Shown here piece by piece: positions 18,386 through 28,228 of a stretch of DNA of 52,630 bases. Numbering within the stretch: the stretch's first letter is position 1; each line of letters begins with the position of its first letter. Origin of the DNA: Bacteroidales bacterium (GTDB taxonomy: Bacteria > Bacteroidota > Bacteroidia > Bacteroidales > Tenuifilaceae); contig JAQUJY010000010.1 in assembly GCA_028680705.1 (NCBI GenBank), positions 1 through 52,630 on the forward strand. The letters run 5' to 3'. A model generated the notes under the pieces. That model was not told where the DNA came from and did not search any database. It saw only the letters and a list, made by a program, of their open reading frames with translations. The translations under genes and the position numbers were made by a program.

Positions 18386-20047
18386 ATGCTAAAGCATCTA
18401 CTTGTAAAAAATTACGCAATAATTGATAACCTTGAAATCGATTTTCATTCGGGATTGAATATTATTACAGGTGAAACGGGTGCAGGTAAATCTATATTAT
18501 TAGGTGCTTTAGGCCTTATTCTCGGCAATAGAGCCGAAGCGAATATGCTAAAGGATAAAGAGAATAGCTGCGTTGTTGAGGGTACGTTTAATCTTGAAGG
18601 CTACAGTCTCGAACCTCTTTTCGAAGACAATGATTTAGATTTTCAACCCAATACTATTATACGACGCCACATTAGCCCGTCGGGCAAGTCGAGAGCATTT
18701 GTTAATGAGCTGCCAGTTACCCTTAATCTTTTAAAGGATATTGTAGGAAAGGTAATAGATATTCACTCGCAGCATCAGAATTTGCTTCTGGTTAATGCCA
18801 ATTTTCAGCTATCGGTTCTCGATTCGTTTGCCAATACTAGAGCACTTGTCGACGAGTACAATGGCCTATATTCTCTGCACAAGCAGCTATCCGATGAGTT
18901 TAAAGAGCTAACCCTAGAATCGGAAAAAGCTAAGGCTGATTTGGATTACTTACAGTTTCAGCTAAATCAGCTAAATGAAATAAAGTTAGTTGAAAACGAA
19001 GAGGCTGATTTAGAGTTGCTTCAGCAACAATTTTCGCATGCCGAAGAGATTAAGCTAGCGTTGCAAGAGGTTGTAAATTATTGTAATGCCGATGAAGTAT
19101 CGGTTTTAGTTTGGCTAAAAGATATGCAAGATGCATTAAGCAGAATATCATCCTTTTATCCATTGGCCGATGAGTTGAATAATAGGGTAGAGGCCTGTCG
19201 AATTGAACTTAAGGATATTGCCATGGAAGCAGAAATCCAAAGCGAAAAGGTTGATATTAACCCTTCGGAACTGGAACGGGTTAATCAGCGTCTCGACAAT
19301 CTAAATTCACTTATGCAAAAGCATAGGGTTGCCTCCGTAGCTGAGCTAATTACCATTCGTAATGATATAAAAAGTAAGGTTGACGAAATAGAGAATTACG
19401 ACAGCACAGTTGAGCAAAAGGCCAAGCAAATTAGGGAGGTTAATGCAAAAGCCTTTGCAAAAGCAAAAGTTATAAGTGATGCAAGGGCAAAGGTGTGCGA
19501 AGGTTTTGAGAGTAGTATCAAATCATTGCTAGCGCAATTGGGGATGCCTTTTGCAAACTTTAAGGTGAGTATTTCGCATTATGATGAACTGATGCCAAAT
19601 GGTATCGACAGGGCAACTTTCCTTTTCTCGGCCAATAAGCAGACAACCATGCAGGAACTTGCAAAGGTAGCATCAGGCGGAGAACTTTCGAGGCTTATGC
19701 TAAGTCTAAAGTCGATAATGGTAAAGGCAAAGGGACTACCAACCATCATTCTTGACGAGATTGACACGGGCGTTTCTGGCGACATTGCCGATAAGGTAGG
19801 TAACATTATTCACGATATGTCGAAAGAGATGCAAGTTATCAATATAACCCATTTACCTCAGATAGCCAGCAAGGGCATGACCCATTTCCTGGTCTATAAA
19901 GAGGACGATTTAGAATCATCAACCACCCATATCCGGCTTTTAAAACCTGATGAGCGAATTCTTGAGATTGCTAAGATGCTCAGTGGCGAACAGGTATCCG
20001 ATGCCGCACTAATCAACGCTAAGCATTTGCTTACTAACAGTAATTAG
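18386..20047 (+). CDS. recN: DNA repair protein RecN
   Basis: A 553-residue SMC-like ATPase of double-strand break repair. The Walker A GETGAGKSILLGALG is near residues 30-45, a coiled coil spans roughly 150-370, and the signature ASGGELSRLMLSLK and Walker B TIILDEIDTGVSG lie near the C terminus. The ATG at 18386 is preferred to the TTG at 18377 because RecN proteins begin with a short Leu-rich strand as here (MLKHLLVKNYAIIDN). It is the last gene of the bamD block. Confidence 0.96.
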   Translation: MLKHLLVKNYAIIDNLEIDFHSGLNIITGETGAGKSILLGALGLILGNRAEANMLKDKENSCVVEGTFNLEGYSLEPLFEDNDLDFQPNTIIRRHISPSGKSRAFVNELPVTLNLLKDIVGKVIDIHSQHQNLLLVNANFQLSVLDSFANTRALVDEYNGLYSLHKQLSDEFKELTLESEKAKADLDYLQFQLNQLNEIKLVENEEADLELLQQQFSHAEEIKLALQEVVNYCNADEVSVLVWLKDMQDALSRISSFYPLADELNNRVEACRIELKDIAMEAEIQSEKVDINPSELERVNQRLDNLNSLMQKHRVASVAELITIRNDIKSKVDEIENYDSTVEQKAKQIREVNAKAFAKAKVISDARAKVCEGFESSIKSLLAQLGMPFANFKVSISHYDELMPNGIDRATFLFSANKQTTMQELAKVASGGELSRLMLSLKSIMVKAKGLPTIILDEIDTGVSGDIADKVGNIIHDMSKEMQVINITHLPQIASKGMTHFLVYKEDDLESSTTHIRLLKPDERILEIAKMLSGEQVSDAALINAKHLLTNSN

Positions 20048-20171
20048 TTGTTAATGAAATAATTGTTGTTTTTAATCGAACAACAGTCATTGATGACTGT
20101 TTAATTAATTTGCTCATGCATAATTTTTAATATTGATTTTATAATTCAGACTTTAACCAAAATTCAATAGT

Positions 20172-21011
20172 ATGTCGTACAATTTACTTAAGGGGAAGAA
20201 AGGTGTTGTTTTTGGAGCACTCAATGAGAGTTCCATTGCCTGGCACGTAGCCGAACTTGCTCACAAAGAGGGAGCAGAACTAGTATTATCCAATACCGCT
20301 GTTGCCATGCGGTTGGGGTCAGTACAAGAGTTAGCCAAGAAAACAGGTTCTGTCTTAATTCCTGCTGATGCCACTAATGTAAACGATTTGAATGAGCTAT
20401 TCAAAAAAACCACTGAGCATTTTGGGGGTAAAATAGACTTTGTGCTTCACTCAATTGGCATGTCGCCAAACGTTCGTAAAGGTCATACATACGACGACCT
20501 TAACTACGATTATTTAATGAAGACCCTTGATATCTCAGCCATTTCTTTTCATAAGATGCTTCAGGTAGCATGGAAACAGGATGCTATTAATGAGTGGGGT
20601 TCCATTGTGGCTCTATCATATATTGCAGCACAGCGTACACTGTATGGCTATAACGATATGGCCGATGCAAAGGCACTGCTTGAGTCCATAGCACGTAGTT
20701 TTGGCTATATCTTTGGGCGTGAGCGCAAGGTTAGAATCAATACCATCTCGCAATCGCCTACCCTAACCACAGCAGGAAGCGGTGTAATGGGCTTTGAGGG
20801 ACTGATGGATTTTACCGACAGAATGTCGCCTCTTGGTAATGCCGATGCCGAGGAATGTGCTGGACTATGCGTATCGCTTTTTAGCGATTTAACGCGGAAG
20901 ATTACCATGCAAAACATTTACAATGATGGTGGGTTTTCGAGCATGGGAATGAGCCAGAGGGCGATGGCAGTTTACAATAAGAATTTGGACGAGTGTCGCG
21001 ATTGTCAATAG
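20172..21011 (+). CDS. fabI: Enoyl-ACP reductase
   Basis: A 279-residue short-chain dehydrogenase-fold enzyme doing the last reduction of each fatty acid elongation cycle with NAD(P)H. The cofactor loop is GVVFGALNESSIAWHVA, and the catalytic pair is Y160 and K167 (YNDMADAK), with the additional Tyr at 150 as in E. coli FabI. It departs slightly from the proteobacterial form in the loop before Y160, as is usual for Bacteroidota. It is monocistronic and closed by a strong terminator. Confidence 0.95.
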   Translation: MSYNLLKGKKGVVFGALNESSIAWHVAELAHKEGAELVLSNTAVAMRLGSVQELAKKTGSVLIPADATNVNDLNELFKKTTEHFGGKIDFVLHSIGMSPNVRKGHTYDDLNYDYLMKTLDISAISFHKMLQVAWKQDAINEWGSIVALSYIAAQRTLYGYNDMADAKALLESIARSFGYIFGRERKVRINTISQSPTLTTAGSGVMGFEGLMDFTDRMSPLGNADAEECAGLCVSLFSDLTRKITMQNIYNDGGFSSMGMSQRAMAVYNKNLDECRDCQ

Positions 21012-21030
21012 TGATTCTAAAAATAGGTAC

Positions 21031-21071
21031 AAAAAAGGATAGGCCATCAATTACGATGGCCTATCCTTTTT
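21031..21071. terminator. Terminator between fabI and rpoD
   Basis: A 12-bp perfect stem GGATAGGCCATC / GATGGCCTATCC with a 6-base loop, flanked by A6 on the left and T5 on the right, so it can serve both convergent genes. Confidence 0.9.
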
Positions 21072-21093
21072 ATATATCAATGTTTAAGCTAAC

Positions 21094-21954
21094 CTAACCT
21101 AAATATGCTTTAAGCAATTTGCTTCTTGAGGTATGACGAAGGCGTCTGATGGCTTTCTCTTTTATCTGACGAACCCTTTCACGGGTAAGCCCAAATCTTT
21201 CACCAATTTCCTCAAGTGTCATTTCCTGACAGCTGATGCCAAAAAATAGCTTAATAATATCGCGTTCTCTTTCGGTAAGTGTTGCTAGCGAACGGTCAAT
21301 TTCCTTGCAAAGCGATTCGTTAAGAAGTAATCTATCCGCATTTGGAGAATCGTTATTTACAAGAACGTCTAACAGGCTATTCTCCTCTCCATCAACAAAA
21401 GGTGCATCTACAGAAACATGTCGGCCAGAAATACGAAGTGTATCGGTAACCTTCTCTTTAGGTAACTCGAGTAATACGGCCAACTCCTCAGGCGATGGGG
21501 TACGCTCAAACTGCTGCTCGAACTTTGAGAATGCCTTGTTTATCTTGTTTAACGAGCCAACTTGGTTTAGCGGAAGCCTCACAATGCGCGATTGCTCTGC
21601 AAGCGCTTGGAGTATCGACTGACGAATCCACCATACAGCATAGGATATAAACTTAAAACCACGGGTCTCATCAAACTTTTCAGCAGCTTTAATAAGCCCT
21701 AAGTTTCCCTCGTTAATTAAGTCGGGAAGGCTTAATCCTTGGTTTTGGTATTGTTTGGCAACAGAAACAACAAATCTAAGGTTTGCTCTTGTTAATTTCT
21801 CAAGAGCCTCTTGATCACCTTTCTTTATCCTCTGGGCAAGTTCTACTTCTTCCTCAACCGTAATAAGATCTTCTTTTCCAATTTCTTGAAGATATTTATC
21901 AAGAGAAGCGCTTTCCCTGTTAGTAATGGATTTTGTAATTTTAAGTTGTCTCAT
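21094..21954 (-). CDS. rpoD: Primary sigma factor (RpoD/SigA)
   Basis: A 286-residue sigma-70 with regions 1.2 to 4 but no long region 1.1 or non-conserved insert, the usual Bacteroidota form. Region 2 contains [57 protein letters not shown] (read in parts), region 3 [10 protein letters not shown], region 4 [19 protein letters not shown]. It is the likely partner of the TTTG/TAnnTTTG promoters seen across this window. A -7 box (TATCTTTG) lies about 130 bases upstream, giving a long leader. Confidence 0.96.
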   Translation of the reverse strand: MRQLKITKSITNRESASLDKYLQEIGKEDLITVEEEVELAQRIKKGDQEALEKLTRANLRFVVSVAKQYQNQGLSLPDLINEGNLGLIKAAEKFDETRGFKFISYAVWWIRQSILQALAEQSRIVRLPLNQVGSLNKINKAFSKFEQQFERTPSPEELAVLLELPKEKVTDTLRISGRHVSVDAPFVDGEENSLLDVLVNNDSPNADRLLLNESLCKEIDRSLATLTERERDIIKLFFGISCQEMTLEEIGERFGLTRERVRQIKEKAIRRLRHTSRSKLLKAYLG

Positions 21955-22081
21955 TTTTTCCCTTTAAATTTTTACGAAGTTATGGCATTTACAAGTAAAT
22001 GTCAAGTATTAAACGTTAACGACAAGGATTTGTTAAGTAGGTTGGTTAAAGTTTTCATTCCATTGTCTTTCTCGAAGTTTG

Positions 22082-22089
22082 CAAAGATA
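22082..22089 (-). promoter_or_regulatory. -7 box upstream of rpoD
   Basis: TATCTTTG on the minus strand, in the surrounding ATTTGTTATCTTTGC. No clear TTTG at the -33 spacing. It would give a leader of about 120 bases. Confidence 0.4.
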
Positions 22090-22156
22090 ACAAATATTGT
22101 CGTTAACTCTAGGCTAACTGTGGTATTGTAAAACATATGGTTTATAGTCTATTTGC

Positions 22157-23602
22157 CTACATTCCAATTGCATAGTACGCAACCATGCCATTGGGATAAA
22201 CACCTTCCACAAGTACTCCGCCTGATGTGCTCTGTAGAATTTGGTTTAGTTCTTTTACGTTGGTTACGTTTTGTCGATTAATGCGGGTGATGATAAACCC
22301 ATCTTTAACTCCACCCTCTTTTAGTTTCCCCTCCTTGAGTTTTACTACTTGTATGCCAGATTTAATGCCTAGTTTACGAAGTGTGTTGGTATCAGCCTCT
22401 CTGAGTTCAGCACCAAGTACATCTGCAATTTCATTGGAGTGTACTATTTCGAAATCGCCTCTCATGTTACGTAATGTAACCTCATATTGTTTCACTTTTT
22501 CGTTTCTATTGATAACGATTTTAATTTTATCTTTAGGTCGATACTTGCTAATCTGTTCCTGTAACTGGTTTGGAGAGTTAACCGCAATTCCATTTATCTC
22601 AAGGATTACATCACCTTTTTTAAGTCCAATTTCTTCGGCAGCACTTTCTTTGGCAATACCCTCAATTAAAACACCCTTCAACTCTTTTATCTTATTTTTC
22701 TTGGCTTTTTCGGATGTTAATTCCTCAATGGTAACACCCAGGATGGCTCGTTGAACTTCTCCAAATTCAATTATATCCATGGCTACTTTTTGTGCAATTG
22801 TTGAGGGAATAGCAAATGAGTATCCTGCAAAGTTTCCTGTTTGTGACGCTATGGCCGTATTGATGCCAACTAGTTCGCCGCTTAGGTTTACAAGTGCTCC
22901 TCCGCTATTGCCAGGATTTACGGCTGCATCGGTTTGTATAAACGATTCAATGGCAAAATTGCTGTTGAGTATATTTATATTACGGGCCTTAGCGCTAACT
23001 ATGCCTGCCGTTATTGTTGAGTTCAGATTAAAAGGATTACCAACTGCCAGTACCCATTCACCCAGTTTAAGGTTTTCAGAACTTCCAAAGGGTATAAATG
23101 GTAGGTTTTCCACATCAATCTTAATAATTGCCAAATCAGTACTAGGATCGGTACCGATAATCTTTGCGTCGAATGTGCGCTTATCATTGAGTACAACTTC
23201 AATGCTGTCTGCCCTGTCGATAACATGATTGTTAGTTAGGATGTAACCATCCTTTGAGATAATTACACCAGAACCTGACCCCATGATTGGTTGTGGTTTC
23301 TGCTTAAATTGAGGGCCAAAAAAGTAGTCGAATAACGGATTCCCAAAAGAGTAATCGGATTGCGAACTCATCGACTTGGTTTTTACGTGAACCACTCCAT
23401 GTACAGTGATCTCAGCGGCATAGGTGAAGTCTGTTTGCTGCCCAGCGCTGGTTGTAAACGATGTTAGGGTGTATGGTGTAGAATTGGCACTTGTGTAAAC
23501 TACACTTGGTGGGTCGTTTACGATGAGTTGGCTAGCAAAAAATACGATTAAACCTCCAATAATGGAGTAAAGAATTGGATAAAGTATTCTATTTGTTTTC
23601 AT
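22157..23602 (-). CDS. HtrA/DegP-type periplasmic serine protease
   Basis: A 481-residue S1C protease. An N-terminal hydrophobic segment (ILYSIIGGLIVFFASQLIV) directs export. The catalytic triad is H126 (TNNHVID), D156 (STDLAIIKID) and S233 (NPGNSGGAL). Two PDZ domains follow, the first from about 290 (LGVTIEELTSEKAK, EIGLKKGDVILEING), the second shorter at the C terminus (GVKDGFIITRINRQNV). It degrades or refolds damaged envelope proteins. Gene order beside rpoD is common in the phylum. Confidence 0.95.
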   Translation of the reverse strand: MKTNRILYPILYSIIGGLIVFFASQLIVNDPPSVVYTSANSTPYTLTSFTTSAGQQTDFTYAAEITVHGVVHVKTKSMSSQSDYSFGNPLFDYFFGPQFKQKPQPIMGSGSGVIISKDGYILTNNHVIDRADSIEVVLNDKRTFDAKIIGTDPSTDLAIIKIDVENLPFIPFGSSENLKLGEWVLAVGNPFNLNSTITAGIVSAKARNINILNSNFAIESFIQTDAAVNPGNSGGALVNLSGELVGINTAIASQTGNFAGYSFAIPSTIAQKVAMDIIEFGEVQRAILGVTIEELTSEKAKKNKIKELKGVLIEGIAKESAAEEIGLKKGDVILEINGIAVNSPNQLQEQISKYRPKDKIKIVINRNEKVKQYEVTLRNMRGDFEIVHSNEIADVLGAELREADTNTLRKLGIKSGIQVVKLKEGKLKEGGVKDGFIITRINRQNVTNVKELNQILQSTSGGVLVEGVYPNGMVAYYAIGM

Positions 23603-23747
23603 AACGCTCTATTTTTTAGTGATTTCTAAAAAATAACGTTCAAAACCTATGCCTTATGATTTTCTAACTAGCTGGCTTAACATACATTAACAAAACTGAC
23701 ATTTTTTCCACGACAAACTAGGGTGTGTACTGCTAAAATTTCAGTGT

Positions 23748-24122
23748 TTAGTATGGAGTAAACTTAAAGGGGAGGTTTACAATTTCCGAAAAGGTTTCAC
23801 CTGTTTCAAACATGTCTTCATCTCCAGTTCTATAGTGCCAGTGAATTATGATGACTTTTTTTTGCTTATGTATATCGTTAAGAATGTTGAGAATATCAAT
23901 AATGCGTTTTGAAGATGCAGTGTTAAAGTAATCGAGTTTGAAAAGAATTATTGTTTCTCTGTTTGGTGAAACAACATATTCTTTAAACCAATCAATAATA
24001 GGTTTGAAAAATTCGTTGGCATCTTCGGGGTAACATTTACCATAGAACTCAAAACGACTCCTTTCCTTGTCGAGTGTTATTTCTGGAGAATATGAGGTTT
24101 CTTCTTTTCTAAGCGGAAGCAT
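23748..24122 (-). CDS. SiaC/DUF1987-family regulatory phosphoprotein
   Basis: A 124-residue protein matching the DUF1987 pattern: FEFYGKCYPEDANEFFKPIIDWFKEYV, LFKLDYFNTASSKRIIDIL, and the C-terminal KVIIIHWHYRTGDEDMFETGE. Known SiaC members are STAS-like partners of a kinase/phosphatase pair controlling diguanylate cyclase activity and aggregation; the Ser/Thr in FNTASSKR is the expected phosphorylation region. No kinase or phosphatase gene is adjacent, so its partners must lie elsewhere. Confidence 0.83.
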   Translation of the reverse strand: MLPLRKEETSYSPEITLDKERSRFEFYGKCYPEDANEFFKPIIDWFKEYVVSPNRETIILFKLDYFNTASSKRIIDILNILNDIHKQKKVIIIHWHYRTGDEDMFETGETFSEIVNLPFKFTPY

Positions 24123-24179
24123 TTTTTCTAATTTTGAGTCGTAAGGAATAAATGAAGCAAAATATCTGGCAAATATAAA

Positions 24180-24213
24180 ATAGAAAAGGGAAGAGCGCTC
24201 TTCCCTTTTCTAT
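24180..24213. terminator. Terminator of the thrS-rplT operon, 34-bp perfect palindrome
   Basis: ATAGAAAAGGGAAGAGC is mirrored exactly with no spacer. It lies 26 bases downstream of rplT on the minus strand and just ahead of the SiaC-like gene. Confidence 0.85.
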
Positions 24214-24238
24214 GGTAAAAAGGTTGTAAAAATTTAAA

Positions 24239-24583
24239 CTAATTTAACGAATCAACAACCGCCTTGAAGGCTTCTGGGTGATTCATTGCCATATCGGCAA
24301 GCACTTTGCGGTTTAGTGCAATTCCTTGCTTATTGATTTTTCCCATGAATTCTGAGTAGGACATACCATACAATCTGGCACCAGCATTAATACGCTGAAT
24401 CCAAAGTGCTCTAAATTCTCCTTTTTTCTTTCGTCGATCGCGATATGCGTACTGCATTCCTTTTTCAAGGGTGTTTTTTGCAGAAGTGTACACATTACGG
24501 CGCGCAAGGAAATTACCTTTTGTTTGCTTGAGGATCTTTTTTCTTCTTGCTCTTGATGCGACTGCATTGACTGAACGTGGCAT
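24239..24583 (-). CDS. rplT: Ribosomal protein L20
   Basis: A 114-residue basic protein beginning [19 protein letters not shown], with the family's [30 protein letters not shown]. It binds 23S rRNA early in large-subunit assembly. It is the last gene of the thrS-infC-rpmI-rplT operon; in other bacteria L20 represses this operon by binding the leader of rpmI. Confidence 0.98.
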   Translation of the reverse strand: MPRSVNAVASRARRKKILKQTKGNFLARRNVYTSAKNTLEKGMQYAYRDRRKKKGEFRALWIQRINAGARLYGMSYSEFMGKINKQGIALNRKVLADMAMNHPEAFKAVVDSLN

Positions 24584-24688
24584 AATAAAATTTGTTTACG
24601 AATGGTTAGCGATTCGTCTGTGCGAACTCTTCTCTGCTAATTCATTCTTGATTTAAAAAATAAGTAACTTCAAAAAACGTATTAATGC

Positions 24689-24886
24689 TTACTTAAGACC
24701 CAATAATTTCAAAATATTTTTGGTGTCAGGCTTACTCACATAACCTGTTTGTGTCAGATTACGCTTTTGCTTAGTTGTTTTGTGGCCAAGGATGTGGCTT
24801 TTGTAGGCATGTTTACGCTTAATCTTCCCTGTACCGGTTAATGCAAAACGTTTTTTTGCACCGGAATTTGTTTTTACTTTTGGCAT
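24689..24886 (-). CDS. rpmI: Ribosomal protein L35
   Basis: A 65-residue basic protein, [20 protein letters not shown] onward, with [21 protein letters not shown]. Standard length. It lies between infC and rplT, the usual order. Confidence 0.98.
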   Translation of the reverse strand: MPKVKTNSGAKKRFALTGTGKIKRKHAYKSHILGHKTTKQKRNLTQTGYVSKPDTKNILKLLGLK

Positions 24887-24916
24887 TCTCCGTGTATATT
24901 TAGTTTTAAAAAATCG

Positions 24917-25477
24917 CTAACTCTTCTTTTTAACTACTTTAGGGCTAATGAACATTATCATTCGTTTACCCTCAAGCTTTGGTAGTTGTTCAACTTTTCC
25001 GAATTCTTCAAGGTCTTGAGCAAATCGGAGTAGGAGTATTTCGCCCTTCTCTTTAAACAGAATTGAACGTCCTTTGAAGAAAACAAAAGCTTTTACTTTT
25101 GCCCCGTCGGTTAGAAATTTCTCCGCATGTTTAAGCTTAAAGTTATAGTCGTGTTCATCAGTATTGGGGCCAAAGCGAACTTCTTTAACCACAACTTTCT
25201 GAGCGTTAGCTCTAATCTCTTTCTGCTTCTTTTTTTGCTGATACAGGAACTTCTGGTAATCAATAATTCTACATACAGGCGGGTCGGCCTTTTCTGAGAT
25301 TAATACCAAATCGAGTTCTTTATCGTCGGCTAATTTTCGGGCTTCTTCAATTGACATTATTCCGCCTTCAATATTATCGCCTACTACTCGAACTACCTTT
25401 ACACGAATAAAATCGTTTATAAGGTGTTTGCTTTCCTGTTGACGTCCTCGTCCTCGTTTAATGATTGGTGGTGCTAT
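24917..25477 (-). CDS. infC: Translation initiation factor IF-3, probable ATA start
   Basis: A 186-residue IF-3. The N domain contains [20 protein letters not shown] and [16 protein letters not shown]; the C domain carries [26 protein letters not shown] and [14 protein letters not shown]. The first ATG in frame (25357) falls inside the conserved N domain, so the real start is upstream. The frame is open back to an ATA at 25477-25475, placed 7 bases after the strong ribosome site AAGGAGGG; an ATT five codons later (25462) is the alternative. Rare start codons are a known basis of IF-3 autoregulation (ATT in E. coli). Cotranscribed with thrS, rpmI and rplT. Confidence 0.93.
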   Translation of the reverse strand: MAPPIIKRGRGRQQESKHLINDFIRVKVVRVVGDNIEGGIMSIEEARKLADDKELDLVLISEKADPPVCRIIDYQKFLYQQKKKQKEIRANAQKVVVKEVRFGPNTDEHDYNFKLKHAEKFLTDGAKVKAFVFFKGRSILFKEKGEILLLRFAQDLEEFGKVEQLPKLEGKRMIMFISPKVVKKKS

Positions 25478-25484
25478 ACTCTGT

Positions 25485-25492
25485 CCCTCCTT
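25485..25492 (-). promoter_or_regulatory. Strong ribosome binding site deciding the infC start
   Basis: AAGGAGGG on the minus strand, 7 bases before ATA (25477). Such a full anti-16S match is unusual for this phylum and argues for a start at the ATA and not at an internal ATG. Confidence 0.7.
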
Positions 25493-25507
25493 ATTTAGTT
25501 AATAAAT

Positions 25508-27445
25508 CTATTTTACTGTTTGTTTTTTTATTTCCTGATTAATATGGTCGGCAAATTCGTTAAGTTTCATTTGTCCTTTGTCGCCTTCACCTTGAATTCT
25601 AACAGAAACTAATTCTTCACTCTCCTCCTTTTCGCCAACGATTAGTAGGTAAGGAATTCGCTTCAACTCATTGTCCCTTATTTTTTTACCTATCTTCTCG
25701 TTTCTTTCATCAATCAGGGTGCGAATATCGTAATTATTTAAGAAATCAGCAACTTTTTTTGCGTAATCGTTATATTTCTCGCTTATAGGAAGCACAATAG
25801 CCTGATCGGGGGTCAACCAAAGCGGGAATTTTCCGCTTGAGTGCTCAATAAGCACAGCAACAAATCGTTCCATGGAGCCGAATGGTGCACGGTGGATCAT
25901 AATTGGGCGATGTCTTTTATCATCAGCACCAATATATTCTAACTCGAATCGTTCGGGTAGGTTGTAATCAACCTGAACGGTTCCCAGCTGCCATTTGCGG
26001 CCTATGGCATCCCTAACCATAAAGTCGAGTTTTGGCCCATAGAATGCGGCTTCCCCTACTACTGTAGTTGTCTTTAATCCTTTTTCTTCTACTGCCTCAA
26101 TTATGGCCTGTTCTGCCTTTTCCCAGTTCTCGTCGGAACCGATGTATTTTTCCTTGTCGTTGGGGTCACGTAAAGATATTTGCGCTTCAAATTCCTGAAA
26201 ATTCAGCGTTTTAAATATGTAAAGTATGATATCAACAACCTTTAAGAACTCATCCTTAAGCTGATCGGGGCGGCAGAAGATATGCGCATCGTCTTGTGTA
26301 AATCCTCTAACCCTGGTTAAGCCATGTAGTTCTCCGCTTTGCTCGTATCTGTAAACCGTTCCAAACTCGGCCAACCGAACAGGAAGGTCTTTGTATGAGT
26401 GTGGTTTTGCCTTATAAATTTCGCAGTGATGAGGACAGTTCATAGGTTTTAGCAAAAATTCTTCACCCTCTGCTGGGGTCTGTATGGGTTGAAAGGAGTC
26501 TTTCCCATATTTGGCGTAGTGTCCTGAGGTTACGTAAAGTTCCTTTTGGCCAATGTGTGGGGTGATAACCTGCTCGTAACCGTATTTCTTTTGAACTCGC
26601 TTTAAGAATTGCTCAAGGCGCTCCCGGAGTTCTGCTCCTTTTGGGAGCCAAAGAGGAAGTCCTTGGCCAACCTTTTGTGAGAAGGTGAACAGTTCTAACT
26701 CTTTACCAATTTTACGGTGATCTCGTTTTTTTGCCTCCTCAAGCATCACGAGGTATTCATCGAGTAATGATTTTTTTGGGAATGAAATACCGTAAACGCG
26801 CGTTAGCTGCTTGTTGTTTTCGTCCCCTCTCCAATATGCTCCGGCAAGCGATAAAAGTTTGAATGCTTTTATGTAACCGGTATTGGGAAGGTGAGGTCCG
26901 CGGCATAAATCGGTAAAATTACCCTGCGAGTAGAATGAGATGGTTCCATCTTCAAGTCCACTAATTAGTTCTACTTTGTAAGGGTCGCCTTTTTTTGTGT
27001 ATGTATCAAGAGCTTCGGCTTTTGAAACCTCTTTGCGTACAATAGGCTCTTTTGACTGAACAATTTCCTGCATTCTTTTTTCAATCTTCAGAAAATCGTT
27101 ATCAGAAATTGAATGTTCGCCAAAATCGATATCGTAGTAGAAGCCATTCTCAATGCTTGGACCAATACCTAGCTTAACACCTGGGTAAAGGCTCTCAATG
27201 GCCTCAGCCATAAGGTGAGCCGACGAGTGCCAGAATGCATGTTTAGCCTCATCGTCGTCCCATTTGTGGAGCTTAACGGTGGCATCGGTATTTATGGGGC
27301 GTGTAAGATCCCAAACATCATCATTAACTGATACCGATAGCACCTCTTTGGCTAATCGGTCGGAAATATTTTTAGCAATATCATATCCAGTAGTCCCTTT
27401 GTTAAATTCGCGGATGCTACCATCGGGAAAAGTAATCTTAATCAT
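25508..27445 (-). CDS. thrS: Threonyl-tRNA synthetase
   Basis: A 645-residue class II synthetase: N-terminal TGS domain (1-62), editing domain with [14 protein letters not shown] (about 72-85), catalytic core with motif 2 ([34 protein letters not shown], read in parts) and zinc ligands in [11 protein letters not shown], and an anticodon domain from about 540. First gene of the translation operon. A -7 box TAACTTTG lies 29 bases upstream. Confidence 0.98.
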   Translation of the reverse strand: MIKITFPDGSIREFNKGTTGYDIAKNISDRLAKEVLSVSVNDDVWDLTRPINTDATVKLHKWDDDEAKHAFWHSSAHLMAEAIESLYPGVKLGIGPSIENGFYYDIDFGEHSISDNDFLKIEKRMQEIVQSKEPIVRKEVSKAEALDTYTKKGDPYKVELISGLEDGTISFYSQGNFTDLCRGPHLPNTGYIKAFKLLSLAGAYWRGDENNKQLTRVYGISFPKKSLLDEYLVMLEEAKKRDHRKIGKELELFTFSQKVGQGLPLWLPKGAELRERLEQFLKRVQKKYGYEQVITPHIGQKELYVTSGHYAKYGKDSFQPIQTPAEGEEFLLKPMNCPHHCEIYKAKPHSYKDLPVRLAEFGTVYRYEQSGELHGLTRVRGFTQDDAHIFCRPDQLKDEFLKVVDIILYIFKTLNFQEFEAQISLRDPNDKEKYIGSDENWEKAEQAIIEAVEEKGLKTTTVVGEAAFYGPKLDFMVRDAIGRKWQLGTVQVDYNLPERFELEYIGADDKRHRPIMIHRAPFGSMERFVAVLIEHSSGKFPLWLTPDQAIVLPISEKYNDYAKKVADFLNNYDIRTLIDERNEKIGKKIRDNELKRIPYLLIVGEKEESEELVSVRIQGEGDKGQMKLNEFADHINQEIKKQTVK

Positions 27446-27473
27446 ATGTGTAAATTATTGAAAAAAGCGAGTG

Positions 27474-27481
27474 CAAAGTTA
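27474..27481 (-). promoter_or_regulatory. -7 box upstream of thrS
   Basis: TAACTTTG on the minus strand, about 29 bases before the thrS start; no good -33 TTTG at the expected distance. Confidence 0.4.
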
Positions 27482-27550
27482 ATCATTATTATACAATTAA
27501 CAGGAAAAGCATGGCAAAGTTCACAGAATAAGTCAAAATAATAGTTTGGG

Positions 27551-28081
27551 TTAATCTCTTTCTCGAATGGCGTGTACAGCGTAGAATCGAGGATAAAACC
27601 ACCTGAGAATTGGGCGGATTCCTATTTGATAGGTCGGAGCTGTCCATTTCTCGCTATAAACAATTCTCCATCCTGCTTTTTCTAGTAGCATATTAAACTG
27701 CCATGGCTCGAACTCATGGTAGTGCCAATCGAATTTGTCGTTAAGATTCCTGTATGGTTTCGAGAACCATAATCTTAACGGGACTGTTGCAACCAACCTG
27801 TTTGCCGGAAGATTTTGTAGTAGTACAAAAGGTGATACTAAGTGCTCAAGTATTTCGAATGCTGTTATCACCTCAGCATTATTGTACTTTGCTATTGATT
27901 CAGGTTCAAGGTCAAGGTCTTCACCCATTGTGTTTTGTACGTTGTATCCAAGGGAAGTAAGTTTTTCTGACAGTCGGTTTTTTACACCCAAATCGAGTAT
28001 ATGCTTACAGTCTGGTTCGACTTTTTTTAAAAAATCTATTGTTTTTTGGAAACGCCTTAGCTCTAGCTTTTCTGCCTTCAT
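27551..28081 (-). CDS. Class I SAM-dependent methyltransferase-like protein
   Basis: A 176-residue protein of the methyltransferase type. HILDLGVKNRLSEKL fits motif I in weakened form, and AEVITAFEILEHLVSPFVLLQNL is the post-II/III region typical of small-molecule methyltransferases (the EHL pattern). The C terminus (WHYHEFEPWQFNMLLEKAGWRIVYSEKW) matches the end of that fold. The substrate cannot be inferred. It has its own promoter and is transcribed away from the peptidase gene. Confidence 0.72.
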   Translation of the reverse strand: MKAEKLELRRFQKTIDFLKKVEPDCKHILDLGVKNRLSEKLTSLGYNVQNTMGEDLDLEPESIAKYNNAEVITAFEILEHLVSPFVLLQNLPANRLVATVPLRLWFSKPYRNLNDKFDWHYHEFEPWQFNMLLEKAGWRIVYSEKWTAPTYQIGIRPILRWFYPRFYAVHAIRERD

Positions 28082-28105
28082 AAAAATGCCTTGTTATTAT
28101 TTAGT

Positions 28106-28136
28106 CAAAAGTATGGTTAAAATTCCTTTCTGCAAA
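28106..28136 (-). promoter_or_regulatory. Promoter of the methyltransferase gene
   Basis: On the minus strand TTTG (28136-28133), 19-base spacer, TACTTTTG (28113-28106). Full consensus, 24 bases before the start codon. Confidence 0.65.
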
Positions 28137-28228
28137 TATTTGCTAGATTTGTTGGTTTCGGTTTAATCCATTTGTTAGTATGGTTGTCAATTAGTATGAA
28201 GTTTAAACAAAAATAAAATCATTTGATT

